Positions 1 to 9,966 of a DNA stretch of 64,000 nt are shown in pieces (positions within the stretch are counted from its first letter, which is position 1; every line of letters starts with the position of its first letter). Source of the stretch: Streptomyces sp. Ru72 (GTDB lineage Bacteria > Actinomycetota > Actinomycetes > Streptomycetales > Streptomycetaceae); NCBI RefSeq assembly GCF_002920635.1, contig NZ_PQSR01000032.1, positions 1 to 64,000 on the forward strand. The letters run 5' to 3'. The notes beneath the pieces are model-generated. The model saw only the letters and a program-made list of their open reading frames with translations, did not search any database and was not told where the DNA came from. Both the position numbers and the translations under genes were made by a program.

Positions 1-456
1 CTGCAGATCGGCTTCGTGAACGCCGGAGCCCGGGACAACTTCCTCAGCAGCGGCAGCGAGGACGTACTGCGACAGGCGCTGGGCGAGCAGTTCAACGTGC
101 AGTGGAAGATCGAGGCGATCGTCGACCCCTCGGGCGGCTCGGCACCGCCGGCCGCCTCCGGCTCCGGCTTCGGCGGTGGCTACGGATCGGGCGCCCCGTC
201 CACACCCCGTCCCGCACCCCAGCAACCGGCCCCGGCCGCGCGCCCGGCGGCTCCGGCGACGCCCTCGAGCCCGGCACCGGCGGCGCCCGCCGCCGCGCCG
301 ACCGCGCCCCCCGCACCGGAGCGCCATGTGGTCGCCCCCGAGGACGACATGCCGGAGGACGACGACCCCGACCTCGACGAGTCGGCCCTCTCCGGCCACG
401 AACTGATCGTCAGAGAGCTCGGGGCCACGGTGGTCGAGGAGTTCTCGAACGAGTAG
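1..456 (+). CDS. dnaX: DNA polymerase III gamma/tau subunit, C-terminal part (5' truncated)
   Basis: The reading frame is open from base 1 (Leu-Gln-Ile-Gly-Phe) and runs 151 codons to a stop at 454-456, so the start lies upstream of the window. After a short folded stretch (VRQ-type helix, LGEQFNVQWKIEAI) comes a long Ala/Pro-rich linker, then an acidic patch (DDMPEDDDPDLDES) and a terminal helix ending VVEEFSNE. This matches the usual tail of actinobacterial gamma/tau, which loads the beta clamp and couples polymerase to helicase; the ATPase domain is outside the window. The assignment rests on the tail and on position just upstream of purD, so it is good but not absolute. A GTG at 16 is internal, not the real start. 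Confidence 0.8.
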   Translation: MQIGFVNAGARDNFLSSGSEDVLRQALGEQFNVQWKIEAIVDPSGGSAPPAASGSGFGGGYGSGAPSTPRPAPQQPAPAARPAAPATPSSPAPAAPAAAPTAPPAPERHVVAPEDDMPEDDDPDLDESALSGHELIVRELGATVVEEFSNE

Positions 457-570
457 GAGGTCCGGGAGCGCGAGGACCGGGGACCCTTGGGAGGAACCCA
501 CAAACCCCTGTCCCGTCCCTCTTCGGCGGCCCCCACAAGGTCACTCGCCCGGGCCCGTTAGGCTGACCCC

Positions 571-1827
<1,257 letters not shown>

Positions 1828-2264
1828 CGCGCCGGCGTCCGACCTCGGCGCACCCCCGTCGTGGTCACGCCGGGCGATGAACCTCGTGGCCCCCGGATCC
1901 GTCTCAGGATGCGGGGCCCGTGTCATGCGGTGATGTCATGCGATGGCGTCGATGGCGCCGTGCGGAGGCTCGGCGTCGACCGGGTGCAATCCTGGCCTGT
2001 CCGTTGCCCTGCGTCAGCCACCTTTCCCCAAAGCCATTCCATCGAGTGAGCGGTGTGCCGTCCGGCTGACGGCGGCCGGAGCCCCAACTAGGGTGCGGCG
2101 CAAGCGTTCCGGCACTTGGCCCACCGGCATTGCGATGTCAGTGGCGGGTGCCACAGTGGGGGAGTGAGCAACGCACGGGCATCCGGCGGCGACCTCCGTG
2201 ACGTAGACCGTCACGGCACAGGTCGTGCCGGGCAGAGGCGGGTCGGAGGGGGTGACGTCAGATC
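1828..2264 (+). other. Intergenic region, no gene seen
   Basis: These 437 bases between purD and the next gene hold no open frame with Streptomyces-like codon bias. Presumably the promoter of the downstream membrane protein lies here, but no convincing -35/-10 pair could be picked. No strong hairpin follows purD. Confidence 0.5.
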
Positions 2265-4124
2265 GTGAACGGGATGGGTGTGGAGGCCGGCGCGCAGGCC
2301 GCGCGCTCACGGGCGCTGGCCGTGCTGCGGATCCGCAGCCGGGCGCTGGCCGTCGCCCTGCTGCCCGCGGCTGTCGCCGTCGTGCTGCTCGTCGGCGGTG
2401 CCACGGGTCACCTCGGCGGAGGACGCTGGGGGATCGCCCGCTGGATCGTGACCGGCATCGCCGTGGTGGTCCTGCTCTGCGCCGCCGGGATCGCCCTCGT
2501 GATCGCCCGCGCCCGCCCGGCCATGAGCCCGACGGTCCCGATAGCGGAGGACGCGGCACCCGATCTCTACCGGATGGTGAGAGACCTGGCCGACCGCCTC
2601 GACGTGCCGGCGCCGTCCGCCATAGCGCTCACCCCGGACTGCGACAGCTGGCTGGAGGACCGCACCCACCCCGCTCACGGCCCGCCGGGTCGGCCGCCCG
2701 GGGAGGAGATATCCGGCGCCCGCGGCATACGCGGCCTGTCGGCTCCCCAGCGGCACCGCGCCGCGACCGCCCCCGTGCTCGTCATCGGCTCGCCGTTCCT
2801 CTGGTGGATGCGGGTGGGCGAGCTGCGCGCCGTCCTCGCTCCGGTCGTCGCCGGTACCGGACCGTCGGCCCACCCCGACATAGCGGCGGCACGGCGCTTC
2901 GTCCGAGGGCTGGACGCCGCGGTGGCGGTGACGTCGGCACCGGCGCACGGGCCCGTGATCCGTACGGCGCTGGCGGGCGCCGGCTGGGTGGCGCGACTGC
3001 TGTTGCGCAGCTGCCGCGGGCATGCGGAGGAGATGGAGCGGGGCGTGGCGGCGGCCGCGTCCGAACGTGCACAGGCTGTGGACTACGGGGTGCGGATCGT
3101 CGCGCAGGAACAGGTGGGGCTGGCGTACGCGGGATGGGACCGGCTGCTGACCCGGGTCGCGCTGCCGGCCTGGCGGATGGGCCGCTGGCCCTCGCGCCTG
3201 GACGCGGGCGTGGTCGCGGCGCTCACGGAGCTGTCGCGCCGGGACCGGCTGGCCGAGGGTTTCACCTCGCGGCTGGGTGAGCGGCCGGCCTGTGACCTGC
3301 TCGAGGAGCCCGGCCTGGTGGACGAGGCCGCGTCCCTGCTCGCTGCCCGTCTCTTCCACGGAGGCCCGGCCGAGCCCGGCCCGAATTGGGCGCCGGTGGA
3401 CTGGCAGGAGTACCCGGACGAGGTCGTCGACCGCAAGTGGCGCACGGACGCGGCGCGCCTGCACCGCGTCCTGGACGCCCTCGGCGTCCACCACGCCCAC
3501 CGCGACACGGCCCCCGACGCGGGAGGGCCGACGCTGGAGCGGGTCCTGGAGTACCTGACGGTCCGCCCGGCCGCCGGCGCGAGCGGCACGCCGACGCGCG
3601 AGGGCGGGAGCGCGAGCGGCACGGCCACGGGCGGGAGCGGGTCCGACGGCACACGTCTCCCGGGCGAGGACCGGGCCGCCGACGAAACCGCCGACCTTCC
3701 CGACGACGACGCGGTCGCCAGTGTGCGGACCGCTGCGCTCGCCGCCGGGCTCAGCGCCGAGATGGCGCGGGAGGAGGCGGGAGCCACACCCGGCGGCGCG
3801 GGGGGGCAGGGACAGGGGCCTGACCGTGCGATGTGGGACGCCTCCGCGATGCTCCCGCTGTTCCCGCTGCAGCCGCCCCGCACCGGCCGCGAACTGCTTG
3901 TCGACCACGTCTCCGCGGTGGTGTGCTGCGCCGCGATGGACACGGCGGGAGCGGCACCGGGTCTGGACTGGCTGGACGGTCCGTCCCTCCTGGTGAAGGG
4001 CGAACGCGCGGCCGACCTCTCCCCCCGGATCCGCACCCTCGTCGAGCAGGGCGACCCCACCCCGCTGCGCACCTGGCTCCGCAACCTCGGCGTACGCCCC
4101 GAGAAACCGGTCCGCCTGGTCTGA
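2265..4124 (+). CDS. Two-TM membrane protein, probable catalytically dead M48-like peptidase
   Basis: The product has 619 residues. Two hydrophobic segments (about 27-52 and 65-88) are followed by a large soluble region. The part around residues 165-210 reads like an M48 (Ste24/HtpX) peptidase: VLVIGSPFLWWMRVGELRAV aligns with the family pattern of a hydrophobic strand plus ELRAVLAHE. Where the zinc motif HExGH should be, this protein has PVVAGTG, and no other HExxH was found. The middle and C-terminal thirds are Gly/Ser/Thr-rich with no recognised domain. The likely role is structural or regulatory at the membrane, which is inference. Start GTG 2265 is the first in the frame; an ATG four codons later is possible. 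No neighbour suggests a pathway. Confidence 0.6.
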   Translation: MNGMGVEAGAQAARSRALAVLRIRSRALAVALLPAAVAVVLLVGGATGHLGGGRWGIARWIVTGIAVVVLLCAAGIALVIARARPAMSPTVPIAEDAAPDLYRMVRDLADRLDVPAPSAIALTPDCDSWLEDRTHPAHGPPGRPPGEEISGARGIRGLSAPQRHRAATAPVLVIGSPFLWWMRVGELRAVLAPVVAGTGPSAHPDIAAARRFVRGLDAAVAVTSAPAHGPVIRTALAGAGWVARLLLRSCRGHAEEMERGVAAAASERAQAVDYGVRIVAQEQVGLAYAGWDRLLTRVALPAWRMGRWPSRLDAGVVAALTELSRRDRLAEGFTSRLGERPACDLLEEPGLVDEAASLLAARLFHGGPAEPGPNWAPVDWQEYPDEVVDRKWRTDAARLHRVLDALGVHHAHRDTAPDAGGPTLERVLEYLTVRPAAGASGTPTREGGSASGTATGGSGSDGTRLPGEDRAADETADLPDDDAVASVRTAALAAGLSAEMAREEAGATPGGAGGQGQGPDRAMWDASAMLPLFPLQPPRTGRELLVDHVSAVVCCAAMDTAGAAPGLDWLDGPSLLVKGERAADLSPRIRTLVEQGDPTPLRTWLRNLGVRPEKPVRLV

Positions 4125-4144
4125 CGACGGCACCGACCGGTCCG

Positions 4145-4256
4145 ACGATCGCTGCGACTGTCCGAGGACGGCGTCCGCCCGGTCTGACGGCTGTTCCGCT
4201 TGTTCTCACGATCGCTGCGACTGTCCGAGGACGGCGTCCGCCGCCCGGTCTGACGA
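4145..4256 (+). repeat. Imperfect tandem repeat, 63-66 bp unit
   Basis: A 35-base segment beginning at 4145 (acgatcgctgcgactgtccg and onward) recurs exactly at 4208, and both copies are followed by a cggtctgacg tail. A shorter echo (gacgaccggtggg) is repeated at 4253 and 4271. The repeats sit just after the stop of the preceding gene and are non-coding. Confidence 0.75.
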
Positions 4257-4519
4257 CCGGTGGGCACGATGCGACGACCGGTGGGCGTGATCCGGCGACC
4301 GCTCCGCCTTGGTCGAGATCGCACCGCTCCCGCGACGACCTGGGGAAACTCCGCCCACCCCGTTCCGCAAGCCCGACCCCTGGCCGCAGAATCCCATTCC
4401 GTTCACGTCAATTCGCGACGAACGGTGACGGAGTGGGTGCGTTATGTGATGTGCTGGGTACCGATCGCGCACTCGGTAAGGGCTTACGAGGCTCACGGGG
4501 GACGAGGGAGGGGACACGC
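4257..4519 (+). other. Intergenic region upstream of the dimethylformamidase-like gene
   Basis: No gene is seen. The stretch from about 4380 is noticeably less GC-rich (cccattccgttcacgtcaat) than its surroundings and probably holds the promoter of the gene starting at 4520. No -35/-10 pair is claimed. Confidence 0.4.
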
Positions 4520-6019
4520 ATGGGGTCGGAACACATCCGCCGGTGGGAGTCGGGTGCTCTCGCGCACGCCGTGACGGATCCTTTCGGCCAGGGTCCCGTT
4601 CCCTGGCTGAGGGGCAGTGAGACCTACTTCGACGACACGGGTCACGTGGTCCCCTGGTACGTGGACCCGGCCCCGGCCCACGTGCCCGCCCAGGGCCAGA
4701 AGGGGGCTCGGATCCCGGCCCCCCGCACCAGCGGCCCCCGCTCCGCGGACGACGTCCACCGCCAGATCAAGGGGTTCACCTCGACCGGCGCCGTCGCTCC
4801 GGGTGAGGCCCTGGACTTCCACATCACCGTCGACCCACCCCAGGAGTTCGCCGTCGACGTGTACCGGATCGGGCACTACAACGGCGACGGGGCTGCCAAG
4901 ATCACCACGAGCCCCCGTCTCTCGGGCATCGTCCAGCCGCCGCCGCTCACCGCGGACCGCACGGTCTCCTGCCATCACTGGTGGCTGTCCTGGCGGCTGC
5001 AGATCCCGTCGTACTGGAGCGTCGGCGCCTACGTCGCCGTACTGACCACCGCCGACGGCTACCGCTCCCACGTCCCGTTCACCGTCCGGGACGCCCGCCC
5101 GGCCGATCTGCTCCTGCTGCTCCCGGACATCACCTGGCAGGCGTACAACCTCTACCCGGAGGACGGCCGCACCGGCGCCAGCCTCTACCACGCCTGGGAC
5201 GACAACGGCCGGCTGCTCGGCGAGGCCGACGCCGCCACCACGGTCTCCTTCGACCGCCCGTACGCCGGCGCGGGCCTGCCTCTGCACGTCGGTCACGCGT
5301 ACGACTTCATCCGCTGGGCCGAGCGGTACGGCTACGACCTCGCCTACGCCGACGCCCGCGATCTGCACGCCGGCCGCGTCGACCCCACCCGCTACCGCGG
5401 CCTCGTCTTCCCAGGGCACGACGAATACTGGTCGGCGCAGATGCGCCGCACCGTGGAGCTGGCGCGCGAGCACGGCACCTCGCTGGTCTTCCTCTCCGCC
5501 AACACCATGTACTGGCAGGTGGAACTCGGCCCGTCCGCATCCGGCGTCCCCGACCGCCTGCTCACCTGCCGCAAGCGGCGCGGCCCCGGAAAGCCGGTCC
5601 TGTGGCGGGAAATCGACCGTGCGGAACAGGAGCTGATCGGCATCCAGTACGCGGGCCGGGTGCCCGAGCCCCACCCGCTCGTGGTCCGCAACGCCGACCA
5701 CTGGCTGTGGGAGGGGACCGGCGCCGAGGAGGGCGACAAGCTGGACGGGATGGTCGCCGGGGAGGCGGACCGTTACTTCCCGCGCGCCCCACTGCCCGAC
5801 CATGAGGGCCGCATCCTGCTCGCCCACTCCCCGTACCGGGACGGCGAGGGTGTCCTGCGCCACCAGGAGACCTCCCTCTACCGCGCCCCTTCCGGCGCCC
5901 TGGTCTTCGCGTCCGGAACATTCGCGTGGTCCCCGTCACTGGACCGCCCAGGGCACGTGGACCCCCGTGTCCAGCAGGCGACGGCGAACCTCCTGGACCG
6001 CATCTGCAAACGGGACTGA
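4520..6019 (+). CDS. N,N-dimethylformamidase beta-subunit-like protein
   Basis: The product has 499 residues. The start is ATG 4520, preceded by a purine-rich ribosome site (gacgagggaggggac). The sequence resembles the large-subunit family of N,N-dimethylformamidase: an N-terminal beta-rich domain (about 60-190, with DVYRIGHYNGDGA) and a C-terminal glutamine-amidotransferase-like fold with FPGHDEYWSAQMR near residue 297 and SANTMYWQVEL after it. No signal peptide is evident. True dimethylformamidase needs a small alpha subunit, and none is encoded next to this gene, so the substrate is unknown and a carbohydrate- or amide-related role is only a guess. The frame is open far upstream (to 3833), but that part overlaps the preceding gene and lacks coding bias. 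Confidence 0.75.
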   Translation: MGSEHIRRWESGALAHAVTDPFGQGPVPWLRGSETYFDDTGHVVPWYVDPAPAHVPAQGQKGARIPAPRTSGPRSADDVHRQIKGFTSTGAVAPGEALDFHITVDPPQEFAVDVYRIGHYNGDGAAKITTSPRLSGIVQPPPLTADRTVSCHHWWLSWRLQIPSYWSVGAYVAVLTTADGYRSHVPFTVRDARPADLLLLLPDITWQAYNLYPEDGRTGASLYHAWDDNGRLLGEADAATTVSFDRPYAGAGLPLHVGHAYDFIRWAERYGYDLAYADARDLHAGRVDPTRYRGLVFPGHDEYWSAQMRRTVELAREHGTSLVFLSANTMYWQVELGPSASGVPDRLLTCRKRRGPGKPVLWREIDRAEQELIGIQYAGRVPEPHPLVVRNADHWLWEGTGAEEGDKLDGMVAGEADRYFPRAPLPDHEGRILLAHSPYRDGEGVLRHQETSLYRAPSGALVFASGTFAWSPSLDRPGHVDPRVQQATANLLDRICKRD

Positions 6020-6105
6020 ACCCGCCCCTCCCAGGCCCCGCGGACCGGCTCGCTCCCGGCATGGGGGACAATCGAGCCATTGGGAGAGAACCACGGGGAG
6101 GGACC

Positions 6106-7005
6106 GTGTCCGGATTCGTCGAAAAGCCCGAACCCGTCCAGGTGCCGGGACTGGTGCATCTGCACACCGGGAAGGTGCGCGAGCTGTACCAGAACGAGGC
6201 GGGTGACCTCGTGATGGTCGCCAGCGACCGTACGTCCGCATTCGACTGGGTGCTGCCGACCGAGATCCCGGACAAGGGCCGGATCCTCACCCAGCTGTCG
6301 CTCTGGTGGTTCGACCTGCTCCGGGACCTCGTCCCGAGCCACGTCCTGAGCACCGAACTCCCGCCGGGCGCCCCCGCGGACTGGGCCGGCCGCACCCTGG
6401 TCTGCAAGTCCCTGAAGATGGTCCCGGTGGAGTGCGTCGCCCGCGGCTACCTCACCGGCTCGGGCCTCGCCGAGTACAAGGAGTCCCGCACGGTCTGCGG
6501 CCTCGCTCTGCCCGAGGGCCTGGTCGACGGCTCGGAACTGCCCGCCCCGATCTTCACCCCGGCGACCAAGGCCGCGGTCGGCGAGCACGACGAGAACGTC
6601 TCCTACGAGGAAGTCGCCCGCCAGGTCGGCGCCGAGACCGCGGCCCAGCTGCGGCAGGCGACCCTCGCCGTCTACGGCCGCGCCCGCGACGTCGCCCGCG
6701 ACCGCGGGATCATCCTCGCGGACACCAAGTTCGAGTTCGGCTACGACGGAGACACCCTCGTCCTCGCCGACGAGGTCCTCACCCCGGACTCCTCCCGCTT
6801 CTGGCCGGCCGACCAGTGGCAGCCGGGCCGTGCCCAGCCGTCGTTCGACAAGCAGTTCGTACGGGACTGGCTCACCTCCCCCGCCTCCGGCTGGGACCGC
6901 GCGAGCGAGCAGCCCCCGCCGCCGCTGCCGCAGGAGATCGTGGAGGCCACCCGTGCGAAGTACGTGGAGGCATACGAGCGCCTGACCGGCGTGCGCTGGT
7001 CGTAG
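6106..7005 (+). CDS. purC: Phosphoribosylaminoimidazole-succinocarboxamide synthase (SAICAR synthetase)
   Basis: This 299-residue enzyme condenses CAIR with aspartate using ATP to give SAICAR. Key elements are HTGKVRELY (about 21-29, nucleotide loop), ASDRTSAFDWVLP (about 41), VECVARGYLTGSG (about 108-120, substrate loop), and the late stretch FEFGYDGDTLVLADEVLTPD. The length suits the actinobacterial form. GTG 6106 is chosen because a good ribosome site (acggggagggacc) lies just before it and the conserved region begins near residue 10; upstream in-frame starts overlap the preceding gene. A strong hairpin follows at 7101. Confidence 0.96.
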   Translation: MSGFVEKPEPVQVPGLVHLHTGKVRELYQNEAGDLVMVASDRTSAFDWVLPTEIPDKGRILTQLSLWWFDLLRDLVPSHVLSTELPPGAPADWAGRTLVCKSLKMVPVECVARGYLTGSGLAEYKESRTVCGLALPEGLVDGSELPAPIFTPATKAAVGEHDENVSYEEVARQVGAETAAQLRQATLAVYGRARDVARDRGIILADTKFEFGYDGDTLVLADEVLTPDSSRFWPADQWQPGRAQPSFDKQFVRDWLTSPASGWDRASEQPPPPLPQEIVEATRAKYVEAYERLTGVRWS

Positions 7006-7100
7006 CCGGCCGGCCGACCCCGTACGACGGCTCACAGGGCCCGGCGCTCGGCCGGGCCCCGACGGCCGCCACGAGCATCCGGCGCACCCCGAGGCACACG

Positions 7101-7133
7101 AAGAAGCCCCCGGCCTGGGCCGGGGGCTTCTTT
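7101..7133. terminator. Bidirectional hairpin terminator between purC and tRNA-Gly
   Basis: A perfect 15-bp stem (7101-7115 with 7118-7132) carries A residues on the left flank and TTT on the right. It can end purC on the plus strand and the tRNA-Gly transcript on the minus strand. Confidence 0.88.
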
Positions 7134-7134
7134 C

Positions 7135-7210
7135 TGGAGCGGACGACGAGGCTCGAACTCGCGACCTCAACCTTGGCAAGGTTGCGCTCTACCAACTGAG
7201 CTACGTCCGC
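7135..7210 (-). tRNA. tRNA-Gly (GCC), with encoded CCA
   Basis: Read on the minus strand it begins GCGGACGTAGCTCAGTTGG and folds into a full cloverleaf. The anticodon loop is TTGCCAA (anticodon GCC) on a CAACC/GGTTG stem; the T-arm is GCGAG TTCGAGC CTCGT; the acceptor stem is GCGGACG/CGTCCGC. The discriminator is U (7138), and 7135-7137 encode CCA. It lies 22 bp beyond the stop codon of the response-regulator gene on the same strand, and a TATAGT (-10-like) overlaps that stop codon at 7232-7237. Confidence 0.95.
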
Positions 7211-7232
7211 ACTGCGCGCTGCGCGAAGCCAA

Positions 7233-7853
7233 CTATACCCAACCTCGCTCCCGTGCGAGACGCACCGCGGCATGCCGGTTCTCGACGCCGAGCTTGGAGA
7301 CGGCCGACGACAGGTAGTTCCGCACGGTTCCCTCCGCGAGTGCGGCCCGCTGCGCGATCTCCGAGACCGGCGCCCCGTCGGCCGCGTGCTCCAGGACCTC
7401 GGCCTCCCGGGCGGTCAGCGGAGAGTTCCCGGAGGCGATGGCGTCGGCGGCCAACTCGGGGTCCACATAGCGGTTTCCCTCGTGCACGGTACGGATGATC
7501 TCGGCGAGGCGCTGGGCGCTGACGGTCTTCGGCACGAAGCCGCGCACGCCCGCTGCCAGCGCCCGCTTCAGATGTCCCGGGCGACCGTGACCGGTCACGA
7601 TCAGCACCCGGCACCCCGGCAGCTCGGCCCTGAGGGATGTGGCCACCTTCACACCGTCGGCCCCTGGCATCTGAAGATCCAGTACGGCGACGTCGGGACG
7701 GTGCGCACGCGCCATCGCCAGCGCCTCCGGACCGGTCGCCGCCTCGGCCACCACCAGCAGGTCGTCCTCCAGAGCCAGCAGCGCGGCCAGGGCCCCCCGG
7801 ATCAGGTGCTCGTCGTCGGCCAACAGCAGGCGGACGGGCGGTACGGCCGTCAT
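7233..7853 (-). CDS. LuxR/NarL-family response regulator
   Basis: The product has 206 residues. A receiver domain (about 7-120) has the acidic pair in LLLADDEHL, phospho-acceptor Asp in VAVLDLQMPGADG (about 56), Thr in VLIVTGHG and Lys in GFVPK. The C-terminal LuxR-type helix-turn-helix (about 143-200) reads SPLTAREAEVLEHAADG, then EIAQRAALAEGTVRNYLSSA. The ATG start overlaps the stop codon of the histidine kinase gene (ATGA), so the pair is translationally coupled. It is a DesR/LiaR-type partner of the neighbouring DesK-like kinase and probably controls the adjacent ABC transporter; the target is inferred from position. Confidence 0.93.
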   Translation of the reverse strand: MTAVPPVRLLLADDEHLIRGALAALLALEDDLLVVAEAATGPEALAMARAHRPDVAVLDLQMPGADGVKVATSLRAELPGCRVLIVTGHGRPGHLKRALAAGVRGFVPKTVSAQRLAEIIRTVHEGNRYVDPELAADAIASGNSPLTAREAEVLEHAADGAPVSEIAQRAALAEGTVRNYLSSAVSKLGVENRHAAVRLARERGWV

Positions 7854-9055
7854 GAGGTGACCTCGTCGGCCCGAGCGGGCGCGACGGGCACCGGCGCGGA
7901 CGGAGGCAGCGGGACCTCCGCGGTCAGCCGGAACACGCCTGGCTCTGCGGGCCCGGCCCGCAGCGACCCCCCGATCTCCGACAGCCGTTCGCGCAGTCCC
8001 ACGAGTCCCGATCCCCTTCCCTGCCCGCCGTCCGGCGCCCCGTCGTTCTCGACGCGGAGCACGATCCGTTCCCCCGCCACGCTCAGGGACACCGCACAGT
8101 GCCGGGCGTCCCCGTGGCGCAGCACATTCGTCGCCGCCTCCCGCACCACCCACGCCAGGGCCGACTGCACGGGCGCGGGCAGCCCGGTGGCCGACCCGGT
8201 CACCGTGCAACGGATGCCGGCGGCGGTCAACACGCCCTGTGCCCTGGCCAGTTCGGCGCCGAGGTCGGCCTCGCGGTAGCCGCGCACGACCTCGCGGACC
8301 TCCCGCTGCGACTCCTGTGCGATCCGCTGCACCTCGATCATCTGCTCAAGGGCCTCGGGGCGTCCGCGCCGCGCCAGCTCCACGGCCAGCTCGCTCTTGA
8401 GCGCGATGACCGCGAGGTTGCGGCCCATCACATCGTGCAGATCGCGGCCGAACCGCAGTCGCTCCTCGGCCACGGCGAGGCGGGCCTCGATCTCACGGGC
8501 CCGTTCCGCCTCCCACAGCACCGCCAGGGTCCAGGCGGCGCACCGCGAGGCGAGCAGGCAGAACCCGACCGCGAACGCGGTCATGACACCGGTCGCCACC
8601 GCGTCCATGGCGTCCCAGCGGACGAGCGCGGTCGCCACCGCCAGGGCGCCGGCGAGCACCGTGGACCGGCGGACGAACGCCCGGACCGGCAGGAAGAGCA
8701 CGTACACCATCCCGAACGGCAGCAGCACGGCGGCGAGGGCCATCCTGCAGGTCACCGGTGAGGCCGCGTCCAGGGCATCCAGCGCCAGGACCAGCGCCAG
8801 CGCCGATCCGAGCAGCCCGGTCGACGCCCACCAGGCGCGCGGACGCAGCACCGCCCGCCCCAGGTAGTGGTCGAGCACCGGCCTCAGAAGCCGGTTGGCC
8901 GCCACGCACTGCAGGGTGTTGACGATGAGCAGCGATCCCGCGACGGACCGGGCCAGGGAGTCGCGGTGGGCTCCGGAGAGGAGCGGAAGCAGCATCCAGC
9001 CAAGGGAGAAGAACACCACCGAGAACCGCCACATGATGACGCTCTGCAGCTCCAC
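7850..9055 (-). CDS. DesK-type sensor histidine kinase
   Basis: The product has 401 residues. About five or six hydrophobic segments occupy residues 8-175, followed by a short coiled coil (EAERAREIEARLAVAEERL). The HisKA_3 dimerisation box has the phospho-histidine in RFGRDLHDVMGRN (about 206-218). The ATPase domain carries the N box VVREAATNVLRHG (about 303) and a G box GRGSGLVGLRERL (about 350). It autophosphorylates and passes phosphate to the coupled regulator at 7233-7853. The start is GTG 9055; an in-frame ATG seven codons later is an alternative. It lies 113 bp after the ABC permease gene on the same strand, so the four genes may form one operon. The signal is unknown. Confidence 0.92.
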   Translation of the reverse strand: MELQSVIMWRFSVVFFSLGWMLLPLLSGAHRDSLARSVAGSLLIVNTLQCVAANRLLRPVLDHYLGRAVLRPRAWWASTGLLGSALALVLALDALDAASPVTCRMALAAVLLPFGMVYVLFLPVRAFVRRSTVLAGALAVATALVRWDAMDAVATGVMTAFAVGFCLLASRCAAWTLAVLWEAERAREIEARLAVAEERLRFGRDLHDVMGRNLAVIALKSELAVELARRGRPEALEQMIEVQRIAQESQREVREVVRGYREADLGAELARAQGVLTAAGIRCTVTGSATGLPAPVQSALAWVVREAATNVLRHGDARHCAVSLSVAGERIVLRVENDGAPDGGQGRGSGLVGLRERLSEIGGSLRAGPAEPGVFRLTAEVPLPPSAPVPVAPARADEVTS

Positions 9056-9168
9056 CCGGGCCGCCTTGCTGCGCTCGTGCCACGTCCTGCGCTGTCAGTC
9101 CCGTATCGCTGCGATCACCCTTGAACCGCCCCCCTCCGTGCCCACCCGGTCCGCCCCCGCGTCGCCGG

Positions 9169-9966
9169 TCAGCGCCGCGGCTCCCAGCGGAACCACCGTC
9201 GCACGGCCCACAGCGCGGCCGCCGCCCAGGCGGCCGCTGCCGCGACCGCGCCCAGAGTGTCGTACACCGACAGCCCGCCGTTCCACCCGCCGCGGATCAG
9301 CCGGATAGCCGGGGACAGCGGCAGCCATTCGCACACGGACGCGACCCGGTCGGGCAGGACCTCGGTGGGGATCGTGATGCCCGACCCCACCAGGGAGACG
9401 AACACCATCGGCAGCGCCGTCACCTGCGCGCTCTCGACGGTTCTGCTGAAACTCGCCGTCAGGGCGGCCAGGGCCGCGCACAGGACGACGCCCGACAGCA
9501 GCCCCAGCACGGCGAGATGGGGCGCCCGGGGCGCCCCTGCGTCGAGCAGCGCCGCACAGCCGGCCGCCAGCAGCACGCACTGCGCGAGGCCGACGCCGAC
9601 CGCGGGCAGCGCGGAGCCGATGAGGATCTCGGCGTCGCCGGGTTCCCCGGTGCGCAGGCGCTTGAGCACGAGCTCCTCCCGGCGCGCCACGAAGACGCTG
9701 ACGAGTGAGGTGTAGACGGCGAAGAGCAGCGAGAAGCCGATCGCGGCCGTCACCATCACGGCGCCCGCCGTCAGTCCCCGTCCCTTCAGGTCCATCTGTT
9801 CGACGGCCGGCCGCAGGCTGAAGGGGACCGCCAGTGGGGCGAGCAGGGCGGTGACGACGGCGTTCCGGTTGCGGCCCAGGAGCGTCAGTTCGGCGCGCGC
9901 GAGGGCCCGAAGACGCCGGGCAGGTGTGGTCGTGGTCGCCGTGGTGGCGGGCGCGAGTGTGCTCAT
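9169..9966 (-). CDS. ABC-2 type transporter permease
   Basis: The product has 265 residues with about six membrane segments, arranged like ABC-2 (DrrB-type) permeases: a cytoplasmic N-terminus, TM segments near 38, 68-88, 118-140, 145-165 and 173-195, and a last helix near 240. The ATG start overlaps the stop of the ATPase gene (ATGA), showing coupling. Together they would form an exporter for a drug, lipid or peptide. The frame stays open far upstream, but that part lies within the ATPase gene. The start is placed at MSTLAP because of the stop/start overlap. Confidence 0.9.
   Translation of the reverse strand: MSTLAPATTATTTTPARRLRALARAELTLLGRNRNAVVTALLAPLAVPFSLRPAVEQMDLKGRGLTAGAVMVTAAIGFSLLFAVYTSLVSVFVARREELVLKRLRTGEPGDAEILIGSALPAVGVGLAQCVLLAAGCAALLDAGAPRAPHLAVLGLLSGVVLCAALAALTASFSRTVESAQVTALPMVFVSLVGSGITIPTEVLPDRVASVCEWLPLSPAIRLIRGGWNGGLSVYDTLGAVAAAAAWAAAALWAVRRWFRWEPRR

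Noticed and set aside
4520..6019. Considered assigning true N,N-dimethylformamidase activity
   Set aside because: Only a large-subunit-like protein is present and no small subunit gene is adjacent; kept as a family-level call.
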